Shown: one piece after another, positions 36,290 through 44,239 of the stretch
Layout: each line of letters starts with the position of its first letter
Numbering within the stretch: position 1 is the first letter of the stretch
Source: Clostridium akagii DSM 12554
GTDB lineage: Bacteria; Bacillota; Clostridia; Clostridiales; Clostridiaceae
Assembly: GCF_000686725.1 (NCBI RefSeq)
Contig: NZ_JMLK01000008.1
Coordinates: forward strand, 282,342-346,341
DNA: 64,000 nt
Reading direction: 5' to 3'
The notes under the pieces: generated by a model
Seen by the model: only the letters and a program-made list of their open reading frames with translations
What the model was told of the DNA's origin: nothing
Database searches by the model: none
Program-made: the position numbers and the translations under genes

Positions 36290-36820
36290 CTATTTCTCAA
36301 ATTTATTTATAGATATGACCTTATTGTTTTTTTTAGCATTGAGTATTTCTTTATCTTTTTCTGATATTATTTCTCTTAGAGTATCATTTTCTTTTTTTAG
36401 GTTATCAATAGCTTCTAATAATAGAATCCTCTCATTCTTTCTATTATAGTCCTCAATGATATTATCTATAACTTTATAATACATGTCATTCAATTCATCA
36501 TAATTTTTTTGCATTTTTTCTATCTTTTGTTCATTAAGATAATCAGGAAAATTTTTTATAGAAGTTTCAATATACCTTAAAATTATTGGATTATTATAAG
36601 CTGTTTTTTTTGTAATAGAAACTTTATCACAAGCAATTATTTTTGTTACATTAGGTTTTAAATCTTTAAGCCTTTTTTCTAATTCCTTTGCCTCAGACTC
36701 CATTTCAGAAACACATGTTTCAATCTCACTTAATCTTTTTACAGTTTTATCCTCAAGTTTATCAAATGTCGTTAATTCATAATTAATAAGCTTTTCTCTT
36801 ATTTTCTCTTTTACGTCCAT
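36290..36820 (-). CDS. Recombinase-associated coiled-coil protein (TnpC/DUF6262-like)
   Basis: 176 residues, highly charged. A helix-turn-helix-like core, KVSITKKTAYNNPIILRYIE (about 67-86), follows a coiled coil (about 30-55). A second coiled coil (about 100-165) follows. TnpC of Tn554 and DUF6262 proteins have this layout and sit last in tyrosine-recombinase transposon operons. It overlaps the third recombinase by 10 bp. Its final codons, KKNNKVISINKFEK, are encoded by DNA that is homologous to the leader of the split chromosomal topB (42519-42575), so this C-terminus and the topB leader share an origin. Confidence 0.65.
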   Translation of the reverse strand: MDVKEKIREKLINYELTTFDKLEDKTVKRLSEIETCVSEMESEAKELEKRLKDLKPNVTKIIACDKVSITKKTAYNNPIILRYIETSIKNFPDYLNEQKIEKMQKNYDELNDMYYKVIDNIIEDYNRKNERILLLEAIDNLKKENDTLREIISEKDKEILNAKKNNKVISINKFEK

Positions 36821-38844
36821 TCAGATACCTCACCCCGAATTTCTTTAAATTTATATATTATACTATGTAAATCGGGATATTCATCTAATAAAGCTTTCTC
36901 ACCTCTATGGTTAATGTCACTCTCTAATAGATCTAATTCTTTTATTAGTGTCTTTTTAACATAATACGATAGAGCGTTAACTTCTCTTTCATATTCATTT
37001 TTCAATTCCGGGTTTTCATCTGAAATTTCCTTATTATGTTTAATTACATCTATTTTTTGCTTAAATCTTTTATAAGAATAATTAACATCTTTATAAGTCT
37101 CTAATTGTATTCCAATATAATAATTATCATCTAAACTTGAAAAATATTTACGCCTTTCACAAACTTTTTGTACTACACTTACTATACATACGCCTAATGA
37201 ATTTTCCATTACTGGAGAATTAGTCTTTTTTAATAGCCTCATTATTTTCTTCATATCAGAATTAATATTAAACTTATTCCTCTGTATAAATTGATTGATT
37301 TTATCTATATTCTCTCTAAATTCGGGAACTTTAAGTTCTTCTTTTAATACCCCCTCTTTAGCTTTATCTGGATCAATTTCTATTAATCCATCATCTGTAG
37401 CATTTTCAAAAAATATATCTACTGTATCTTCCAAACTTTTTTGGAACTCAAGACTTTTATTATAATACATAGTCATATCTTCACTCAAATGATTAAGATG
37501 TCTTACTATGTAATCTAAGTGTATACCTTTTAAAAACAGTTTTGTACACACAGTCACTCTAAATCTATGTGGATTTATATATACATATAGATTTTTTTTA
37601 ACTTCCTCAAAAGGATGCTCTTCCCTTTCTTTAGCATTAAAAAATTTATTATATTTAGTTTCAGATGTTAACATAAACTTTTTAACATCTTCTATTTGAC
37701 TATTACTTAACATTTTTAAATCAAAATCCTTAGCATGTCTTACATAAAATTCTTTAGTATTGTCTGTTAATACAAGTCCCCCTCTTTTTTGTAATCCAGT
37801 TTCACTACTTATAAAAGTAAATCTATTTATTTCTTTTTCTATCTCTGCTCTTTCTTTTTCAGTATACTTACTTACTATTTCTGTTAATTCAATTAAATTT
37901 TTATAACCCTTTAATCTAATATCCTCTTTAATTTGTATTATTAATCTTAACTTTGTCATTTCACTTAACCCTAATATTATTTCATCTCTTAATTCGCATA
38001 ACTTCTTATAAGTACTTAATGCTAAATCTGTTAGAAATGAATAAGTTAGTCTTTTTTCTTCTCCATTTGGCGTAATCTTGAATGTATAAAATTGAAGATA
38101 GTATACTTTCAAGTCACCTTCACCGATTGACTTAAGTTTATTAGTTTCCAACATACTTGCTTCTTCCACACGCATACCAATTTCTGCTAGCATTATTATA
38201 TGACCTGCTATTATTCTATCTCTAATTGCTATTTTAGTATCATTTAAATCTATAACAGCTAAAGATACTATTTGATTGAAAAGTACATCAGGGATATATT
38301 CGTTCTTAGACGTAAGATTTCTTTTTTCAGGATGCTTTTTAATAAAATCTTCAAGATATTTTATTAAAACTTTTCCATCATAAATATTATATTTATCACA
38401 CATCTCCAACACTTCTTTTAGCGTATTTGCTCTATGGATTCTTGTTCCATTACTGATATCCTTAGTTCTTTGTTCGAAATACCCTTTTAGTGAGTCTACA
38501 TTCAATAATCTTAAATCCTTTATGTTTTCCTCCTCACAGAAATTGCCGAAATTTTTAATATCATTATAATTATTTTTGACTGTTGAAAAATCTGTTGATT
38601 TCCTAAATAATCTATTTAAAATAACCATTTTGAGCCCAAACCAAAACATCTCTGATATACTATTAAAATCAAATCTATATTGGAATCTTTCTCTTTTAGA
38701 TTCATTAAAAGCATTAAAATCCCATATTTCATCATTAAATCGTATTTCGTCTGTAATTCTAAAATTATATGCTCCGTTCTTTTGATAATCTATTAATCCC
38801 ATATTTACTTGTGCTTCTATTCTATCTAATAGTACATTACTCAT
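36811..38844 (-). CDS. Tyrosine recombinase 3 of the island trio
   Basis: 677 residues, large for the family. An N-terminal SAM-like core-binding domain (about 80-165) precedes the catalytic domain. Catalytic residues visible: Arg in AEIGMRVEEASML, His-x-x-Arg in NPHRFRVTV, second His in VRHLNHLSEDM and Tyr in TMYYNKS. After it come about 200 extra residues of helical, charged C-terminus (from IDPDKAKEG on). It overlaps the preceding gene by 4 bp. Acts with two other recombinases to cut and join the island ends. Confidence 0.85.
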   Translation of the reverse strand: MSNVLLDRIEAQVNMGLIDYQKNGAYNFRITDEIRFNDEIWDFNAFNESKRERFQYRFDFNSISEMFWFGLKMVILNRLFRKSTDFSTVKNNYNDIKNFGNFCEEENIKDLRLLNVDSLKGYFEQRTKDISNGTRIHRANTLKEVLEMCDKYNIYDGKVLIKYLEDFIKKHPEKRNLTSKNEYIPDVLFNQIVSLAVIDLNDTKIAIRDRIIAGHIIMLAEIGMRVEEASMLETNKLKSIGEGDLKVYYLQFYTFKITPNGEEKRLTYSFLTDLALSTYKKLCELRDEIILGLSEMTKLRLIIQIKEDIRLKGYKNLIELTEIVSKYTEKERAEIEKEINRFTFISSETGLQKRGGLVLTDNTKEFYVRHAKDFDLKMLSNSQIEDVKKFMLTSETKYNKFFNAKEREEHPFEEVKKNLYVYINPHRFRVTVCTKLFLKGIHLDYIVRHLNHLSEDMTMYYNKSLEFQKSLEDTVDIFFENATDDGLIEIDPDKAKEGVLKEELKVPEFRENIDKINQFIQRNKFNINSDMKKIMRLLKKTNSPVMENSLGVCIVSVVQKVCERRKYFSSLDDNYYIGIQLETYKDVNYSYKRFKQKIDVIKHNKEISDENPELKNEYEREVNALSYYVKKTLIKELDLLESDINHRGEKALLDEYPDLHSIIYKFKEIRGEVSEWT

Positions 38845-40694
38845 ACTTTCTCACTCTCTTGATCTATAACTTTCTTGATTTCATATAGGTATCTTAGCAT
38901 CAATTTTTTATTTGCTGCTAATTCTTCAATTTCATCTGTATTTTCTGTATTTTCTATTGAATTTTGTATTTTTAAAATTTCATTTTCAAAATTCTTTTCT
39001 CTATTTGTAAATGTCACAAAATCATTACATCTTAAACATTCACCAATTTCAAATAAGCATCGACTTGAAACACATTTTCCTAATCCACCTTTTACTTTAT
39101 TAATTATTTTATAATCGTCTTTTTCAAGAATTGTACCCATTACATCCACATCTGCTATACAAACACCATTTGTGGCTTCTAAATAATTTAATAAATCATT
39201 TCTGTCTCTATAATGTTTATTTGCTACTTTATAAGAATTACCCGCTATAAGAGCCATTCTATTAATTGAAAGTCCATACTTTGTACCTTCTTTATAGACA
39301 TTATCTATGAAAGTATTCCGTATGTTATTAACTATATAATTTGTTTTATCTAATACATTAGATAACTCATCTAAAATTTTATGAAATTCATAAGTAAAAT
39401 TTATTCTTTTACAGAATTTAATATTAGTTGCATGATAACTTTCTACAAATATAAAGTTATCACATAGTCCCCCATTATTTACTATATTTTTAGTTAATTT
39501 AGTAGCTTCTGATAATATATGTGCACTCTTACTTGATATTTTTTCTGTTACTATACATTGATCAGTTGTCTTGCCTATATAGGAAATATCATATGTTTTA
39601 TCATCTAATTTTTCATCTGGTTTTTCAAAACAATCTCTTCTAAAATTCAATATTTCTCCAATTCTATACTTAGTTGTTAAGAAAAACTCAAAAACTAAGG
39701 AATATATTCTAAGAGAAGGTTGTGCTATTTCATTTTTTTTAAATGCCTTATATATGAGATTCATATCTTTTTCTGTCATTACGTTACCACCATCATAATT
39801 ATCCAACTTAGCCAATGAAAATATATCAAAGTCTGCCTCATCTACTCTATATTTTTCTTTATAATACATTAAGTATTTTCGTATTATTTTAAAAATATTT
39901 TTTATAGTGCTTTTATTCTCAACTTCATTTTTTATCATTATTTTATAATTCCATAAAAATTCTTCCCCAAACTCTTTGTCTAACTTATTTATTTGTATAA
40001 CCTTATCTGAGCATTGTTCTACATTACTCAAATTTAAAAAATCAACTAATCTAGGGTAATGATTAAATGAACATGAACTACTCCAATTACTCCAAATAAA
40101 ATTTCTTAAATCTTCTCTGTATCTTTCATTACATATCGTTAGATCAATTCCTCTCCATCCAGTATTTTTACTATTGGCATTAATTAATACACTTTCACTT
40201 GGAATAATACATATCTTATTTTCTTTAGGTGGTTCCTCAAACAAATTATGGTATACAAACGTAAATCCAGATTTATAATATTCATGAAAATTTTTAGAAT
40301 TTATTGAGGCTATAAATATCTTAGTAAAATCAGATTTATACCTTTCTCCATAAATTCCGACTGTTATAAATCTATAAAAAGTTATTAGTTCAGTTTTCAT
40401 TCCTAATCCGTTATAAAAATTATATTGTTTATAAAATAGTTCCTTTGAAAACCAATTCTCTTCACTTATAATTTCATCTTTTAAACTTTCTTGAAATTTC
40501 TTTAAAAATTTTCTTTTTTTAGACTGTGTTGCAACTTCCAAACTACAGTATGAATTTATAAAATCCTCCAACACTCTTCTTATTAATTCATTTTCTGAAA
40601 AAATTACAAAGCTTCTTTCTTTATCTTCTCTATAATAAAAATAATACTGTCCTTTAACTATCTTTCTTTTATATTTTCCTATATTATATTCCAT
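38841..40694 (-). CDS. Tyrosine recombinase 2 of the island trio (TnpB-like, zinc motif)
   Basis: 617 residues, close to the size of Tn554 TnpB. Catalytic text: Arg in TTKYRIGEILNF, Asn-x-x-Arg (NNIRNTF) where His-x-x-Arg is usual, and the tyrosine in NKHYRDRNDLL. A Cys cluster after it, KCVSSRCLFEIGECLRC (about 560-580), is a likely zinc finger as in TnpB-type recombinases. The replacement of the first His by Asn is seen in some active recombinases but may reduce activity. It starts 2 bp after recombinase 1. Confidence 0.8.
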   Translation of the reverse strand: MEYNIGKYKRKIVKGQYYFYYREDKERSFVIFSENELIRRVLEDFINSYCSLEVATQSKKRKFLKKFQESLKDEIISEENWFSKELFYKQYNFYNGLGMKTELITFYRFITVGIYGERYKSDFTKIFIASINSKNFHEYYKSGFTFVYHNLFEEPPKENKICIIPSESVLINANSKNTGWRGIDLTICNERYREDLRNFIWSNWSSSCSFNHYPRLVDFLNLSNVEQCSDKVIQINKLDKEFGEEFLWNYKIMIKNEVENKSTIKNIFKIIRKYLMYYKEKYRVDEADFDIFSLAKLDNYDGGNVMTEKDMNLIYKAFKKNEIAQPSLRIYSLVFEFFLTTKYRIGEILNFRRDCFEKPDEKLDDKTYDISYIGKTTDQCIVTEKISSKSAHILSEATKLTKNIVNNGGLCDNFIFVESYHATNIKFCKRINFTYEFHKILDELSNVLDKTNYIVNNIRNTFIDNVYKEGTKYGLSINRMALIAGNSYKVANKHYRDRNDLLNYLEATNGVCIADVDVMGTILEKDDYKIINKVKGGLGKCVSSRCLFEIGECLRCNDFVTFTNREKNFENEILKIQNSIENTENTDEIEELAANKKLMLRYLYEIKKVIDQESEKV

Positions 40695-40696
40695 AC

Positions 40697-42043
40697 CTAA
40701 TTCTCCTTTAGTTTTTCCCTTATAGAATCTTCAATAATCATTGTATCTTTTAACTTATCTTCTTCTGTTGGGTTATAATAGATAAGTGTAGATTGTAACG
40801 ATCTATGTCTCATTTTATCTTTTACATATTCAATACTTCTTCCTTCTTCATCAATCAAATACATCGCATAGCCATGGCGAAACCGGTGAGATAAATTATT
40901 CTTTTTTATACCTCTATCAATAATAATTCCTACTGATGTGAATACAGATTTTAAAAACTTATTCCATCCTGAAGAAGATAGGGGGCCTCCATCCTTATTT
41001 AAAAACAGGTATTGATTTTCTTTTTTTCCATCAACAGTATCGGCCCTTGAGCAAGAAGTGATATTATTCATTACAATTTCTGAAACATCAAGAACACTTC
41101 GAGATTCATCTATATATTCCTGTATTAACTCAAATAATCGCGGTGCAATGTTTATTAATTGATATCCATCATTTTCAGTCTTATATGACAATGTTTCATA
41201 GTCACATATATTATTAACCTTAAAACAGCTTTTTGCATTTTGATATGATTTGTCCGTTACTCTATTTCTGATATAAAGTGTTCCATATTTCTGATTATCT
41301 ATATTCCTTTGTATATCTTCTAAAGTTAGTCCAAGAACTTCTCCTAGTCTCATGCCTGTTGTATACATTAAATCTATCATAATCCTATTTCTTAAGCTAT
41401 TCCTACTTGCCATTTCAGTAGTGTACTTAATTATTTGTTTATATTCTTTTAATGAAATATATTTAGGAATAAATACTCTCGATCTTCTTGCGTCGCCTTT
41501 GTTTATAGTGTACTTTTTAACTGTTACTCTTTTGGTATGCGCCAAAAAGCCATATCCACTATTTAAGTTATTTACTATTCTTTGTTCAAATAGCACTTCA
41601 TTTTTTATATGTAGGCATTTGTAAAATCTCCTTATGTTATAAAAATATATATCATGAGTGCTTCTCCCCCTACTTACAATATACGAATTTTCATGATGAT
41701 CTTTTTCAATTCCAATACCTAAAATTAAGTTAGATAAACTTTTAAAATCCTTCATATCAAAATCCTGAAATTCTTTATTAACAATCTCTTTGTAACTATA
41801 TAATATTTTTAGAGCATTAGCCATCTGTTCTCTTACATTTATTGGTTCATTCATACAATTATAATTGAGGTATCTATAAACTTCATCTATAACTTTCCAT
41901 TTACTATCAAATAGTATAAAATACGTAAGTCCATCCTTCTCTTTTTTTACTCTTGTGATTTTAACAGTATCTATTTTTACCTGATCTAAATATACTTCAT
42001 AATAATTACCTTTAGATGAAGTTATCTCTTTTATCCTCTTCAT
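40697..42043 (-). CDS. Tyrosine recombinase 1 of the island trio (TnpA-like)
   Basis: 448 residues from ATG 42043, chosen because GAGGTGATG lies just upstream (an in-frame ATG at 42052 overlaps that site). The catalytic set is complete: Arg in TTGMRLGEVLGL, His-x-x-Arg in SHRFRHGYAMY, His in KMRHRSLQSTL and Tyr in IYYNPTEED. An N-terminal SAM-like domain spans about 80-180. It is the first gene of the operon and about 120 bp from the right island end, reading inward. Confidence 0.88.
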   Translation of the reverse strand: MKRIKEITSSKGNYYEVYLDQVKIDTVKITRVKKEKDGLTYFILFDSKWKVIDEVYRYLNYNCMNEPINVREQMANALKILYSYKEIVNKEFQDFDMKDFKSLSNLILGIGIEKDHHENSYIVSRGRSTHDIYFYNIRRFYKCLHIKNEVLFEQRIVNNLNSGYGFLAHTKRVTVKKYTINKGDARRSRVFIPKYISLKEYKQIIKYTTEMASRNSLRNRIMIDLMYTTGMRLGEVLGLTLEDIQRNIDNQKYGTLYIRNRVTDKSYQNAKSCFKVNNICDYETLSYKTENDGYQLINIAPRLFELIQEYIDESRSVLDVSEIVMNNITSCSRADTVDGKKENQYLFLNKDGGPLSSSGWNKFLKSVFTSVGIIIDRGIKKNNLSHRFRHGYAMYLIDEEGRSIEYVKDKMRHRSLQSTLIYYNPTEEDKLKDTMIIEDSIREKLKEN

Positions 42044-42093
42044 AAACATCACCTCATATTTTACCCATTTCTACAAGTGAGCATTATAATGTT

Positions 42094-42121
42094 ATTATAT
42101 CAAAAAAAAATAATAATACAA
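42094..42121 (-). promoter_or_regulatory. Promoter of the recombinase-topB operon
   Basis: On the minus strand TTGTAT (42116-42121) and TATAAT (42094-42099) are 16 bp apart. It lies 45 bp inside the island end and about 50 bp before recombinase 1, so expression does not depend on the host gene. Confidence 0.6.
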
Positions 42122-42149
42122 CTATTGGATTGTGTTATTACACCCATAA

Positions 42150-42518
42150 TCAAGTAAGCATAACTTCTCTATCATAATCTGTGGCTGATATAATTCCATC
42201 CACATCATCTCTATCTATTAAACTTTTAATTAAATTAATTTGTTTTTCTGCGCCCTTATCTATAGATGATTTATCGATGCCGTCATTTTTCACCTTATAC
42301 TCAAATTTTTCTGGAATGAATGGAAACTTTTCTAGTCTCCAGCTTTTCATATTTTCATCATAATCTTTGGCATCGTATAATTGCAAAAGATGTCCAAAAG
42401 CCCATGTAATTAAATAGTCATCACCTTCAAAATAACCGTTTCTTCTTATTTTTATATTAAAAGCATCCGCAATATTTTTAGCTACTGAAGGTTTCTCTGC
42501 TATTATAACTTTTTTCAT
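42150..42518 (-). pseudogene. topB: topB 5' part: TOPRIM fragment cut by the island
   Basis: The first 118 codons of topoisomerase III, from MKKVIIAEKPSVAKNIADAF to ATDYDRE, then VMLT and a stop read from the island end. It is about 93 percent identical by eye to the start of the intact island copy. It retains a GGAGAAAAAAA ribosome site, so a 122-residue TOPRIM peptide may be made, but it lacks the active-site tyrosine. The other part of the gene is at 1671-3491. Leader bases 42519-42575 resemble 36274-36326. Confidence 0.88.
42154..42170. repeat. Right island junction: inverted end plus TCTCT core
   Basis: GTAAGCATA followed by ACT and the pentamer TCTCT (42166-42170). From there rightwards the sequence is topB. 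The mirror-image junction is at 3487-3500. Confidence 0.65.
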
Positions 42519-42635
42519 ATTTTATTTTTTTCTCCTATTTCCCATATTTATAGATATGACTTTATCATTAAACTCATAATAGTTTTTATCCTATAAATAT
42601 ATTTTATCATTTTTTTACCCAAATTAAAAATGCCC

Positions 42636-42672
42636 ATTAAAAAACCAACAGAACAAATGTCCATTGGTTTGT
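42636..42672 (-). terminator. Terminator of the HPr gene
   Basis: AAACCAA (42642-42648) pairs with TTGGTTT (42664-42670); on the minus strand a 6-U run follows directly. It starts 10 bp after the stop codon. Confidence 0.7.
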
Positions 42673-42681
42673 TTATATATT

Positions 42682-42939
42682 TTATTCAACATTTTCTATT
42701 ATCTTACCAATATCTTCTATTGCTTTGGTTTCGTCTTCTCCGTCAGCAATTAGCTTCACTTTGGCTCCTGGGCCTGCACCTAATGACAGAATTCCTATTA
42801 GGGTTTTAGCATTAATCTTTTTGCCTGTATACTCAATCTCAATTTTACTTTTAAATGTAGTAGCTGTTTTAACTAAAAGTGTAGCTGGTCTTGCATGTAA
42901 ACCTGCGGTACTCTTTACGGTTACTTCTTTTGTTAGCAT
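42682..42939 (-). CDS. HPr-family phosphocarrier protein
   Basis: 85 residues, one HPr fold. The active-site His15 region is STAGLHARPA, so EI-dependent phosphorylation is likely. The regulatory region reads NAKTLIGILSLGAG, with Thr at the place of the HprK target Ser46 (usual text K-S-I/L-x-G). The protein may therefore be a second HPr paralogue rather than the main PTS carrier. Monocistronic with its own terminator. GGGGGTG ribosome site upstream. Confidence 0.88.
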   Translation of the reverse strand: MLTKEVTVKSTAGLHARPATLLVKTATTFKSKIEIEYTGKKINAKTLIGILSLGAGPGAKVKLIADGEDETKAIEDIGKIIENVE

Positions 42940-43068
42940 ATTAACACCCCCGTATTATAATAGTAAAATATTTTGTATATATTCTTTCGATTATAACATA
43001 TGCCAAATATTTTGTACATTTAAGTATTTTTTAGATTTTATAAATATATCTAGGTAACTTCACTTCTA

Positions 43069-43165
43069 TTGACAATACCCATATAATAAACTAAACTGAT
43101 TAACTGTAATTGATTAATTTATATGAACTAGAATATTATAATCAAATTATTACGAGGAGGAATTT
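43069..43165 (+). promoter_or_regulatory. Promoter and ribosome site of the lactate-dehydrogenase-family gene
   Basis: TTGACA at 43069-43074 with TAAACT 17 bp downstream, and a GAGGAGGAATT ribosome site just before ATG 43169. A second AT-rich -10-like TATAAT lies near 43135-43140. Confidence 0.45.
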
Positions 43166-43168
43166 TAA

Positions 43169-44131
43169 ATGAAGCCTGTAAAAAATAAAGTAGTTATTAT
43201 CGGCGCTGGAATGGTTGGTTCTGCTGTCATGAATTCAGTGTTAGGACTTGGTCTTGTAGCTGAGATTGTAGTCATAGACAACAACATAAACAAGGCAAAA
43301 GGAGAGACCCTTGATGCCAGTCATACAACTTCCTTTGCATATAGTCCTAATGTCCTTCTTAGGGTTGGTGATTATGAGGATTGTTCTGATGCTCAAATTA
43401 TAGTAATGACGGCTGGTCCAAGTATTAAACCTGGTGAGACCTTAGATAGATTATTATTAGCAGATAAAAATGTTAAGGTTATGAATAGCGTAATGTCTTC
43501 TATAACCCAATATACTAAAGATGCAGTTATAGTTATTGTTACAAATCCTGTTGACATAGTTACATATCTTGCTCAGAATAATTTTGATTATCCAAAAGAA
43601 AAGATTATAGGCACTGGAACCCTACTTGATACTGCTAGACTTAGAAGGATATTAGCCATGAAATATTTAGTTGATACTAAAAATGTACATGGTTATGTGC
43701 TCGGTGAACATGGTGGAAGTGCCTTTGCAACTTGGAGTCTTGTTAATGTAGCAGGAATTCCATATAGTGAGTTTGATAAATTTTTAGGTAGCTCTGATCC
43801 ACTTGATACTGATGCAATATTAGATGAAGCAAAAAGTACAGGTCTTAAGATACTTGAATTAAAAGGTTATACAAGTTCAGGAATAGCAATGAGTGTTAGC
43901 AGGATTGTAAAAGCAGTTCTCCTCAATGAACTAAGCATTTTACCTGTATCTACAACACTTGATGGTGAATATGGAATAAAAAATGTAGCTCTAAGTATTC
44001 CTTGCGTTATTAGTAGTGATGGTATAATAAAAAAATTAGAAGTACCTCTTTCTAATGAGGAAATTGAGAAGCTAAAAATCAGTGCCAATAATCTAGGAAA
44101 AATACTAGATGATTTAAATATAAGAAAATAA
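43169..44131 (+). CDS. ldh: L-lactate/2-hydroxyacid dehydrogenase family protein
   Basis: 320 residues, NAD-dependent LDH/MDH family. The Rossmann motif GAGMVGSAV is at 11-19 with Asp of VVIDNN for NAD. Catalytic His is in GEHGGSAF and substrate-binding Arg in DTARLRR. The mobile specificity loop reads AGPSIKPGETLDRLL: the Gln and Arg that mark lactate enzymes (QKPGETR) are replaced by Ile and Leu, with an Arg two positions later. It therefore may act on a bulkier 2-oxo acid. Monocistronic, convergent with the accA end. Confidence 0.8.
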   Translation: MKPVKNKVVIIGAGMVGSAVMNSVLGLGLVAEIVVIDNNINKAKGETLDASHTTSFAYSPNVLLRVGDYEDCSDAQIIVMTAGPSIKPGETLDRLLLADKNVKVMNSVMSSITQYTKDAVIVIVTNPVDIVTYLAQNNFDYPKEKIIGTGTLLDTARLRRILAMKYLVDTKNVHGYVLGEHGGSAFATWSLVNVAGIPYSEFDKFLGSSDPLDTDAILDEAKSTGLKILELKGYTSSGIAMSVSRIVKAVLLNELSILPVSTTLDGEYGIKNVALSIPCVISSDGIIKKLEVPLSNEEIEKLKISANNLGKILDDLNIRK

Positions 44132-44163
44132 ATAACATTTTGTTTATTATTTTCTTAAGATGT

Positions 44164-44215
44164 CCTAATAGGCTATGAGGAAATGATTAAAATCATTTCC
44201 TCATAGCCTATTAGG
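44164..44215. terminator. 25-bp perfect palindrome between convergent ldh and accA
   Basis: Arms 44164-44188 and 44191-44215 are perfectly complementary with a 2-nt loop. It is placed as a shared terminator of two convergent transcripts. No long U-run follows on either side, so its strength must come from the stem. Confidence 0.65.
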
Positions 44216-44239
44216 TTAATATTATATTAATAAATCTTC

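Larger units (their letters stand above)
3492..42165 (-). mobile_element. About 38.7-kb integrated island inserted in topB (tyrosine recombinase trio element with defence and glycan cargo)
   Basis: The two halves of one topB gene flank this segment and join in frame at the AGAGA pentamer shared by both junctions. The ends carry a short imperfect inverted repeat (9 of 10 bases). A recombinase operon starts about 120 bp inside the right end and reads inward, as in Tn554-like and related transposons. Cargo includes a replacement topB, QatABCD, a Septu-like pair, a GHKL protein, pectinases and a GH31 enzyme. Two things remain open: whether the whole segment arrived at once, and whether a smaller recombinase-topB unit came first and the rest accumulated. 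An empty-site relative would settle this. Confidence 0.7.

Noticed and set aside
34105..42518. Alternative model: only the 5.9-kb recombinase module inserted in topB, supplying a new 5' end that rebuilt the 34105-36273 gene.
   Set aside because: This would explain the 5' fragment at 42.5 kb but not why a matching 3' fragment at 1671-3491 starts at the same codon with a mirror-image island end. It stays possible for an earlier insertion round.
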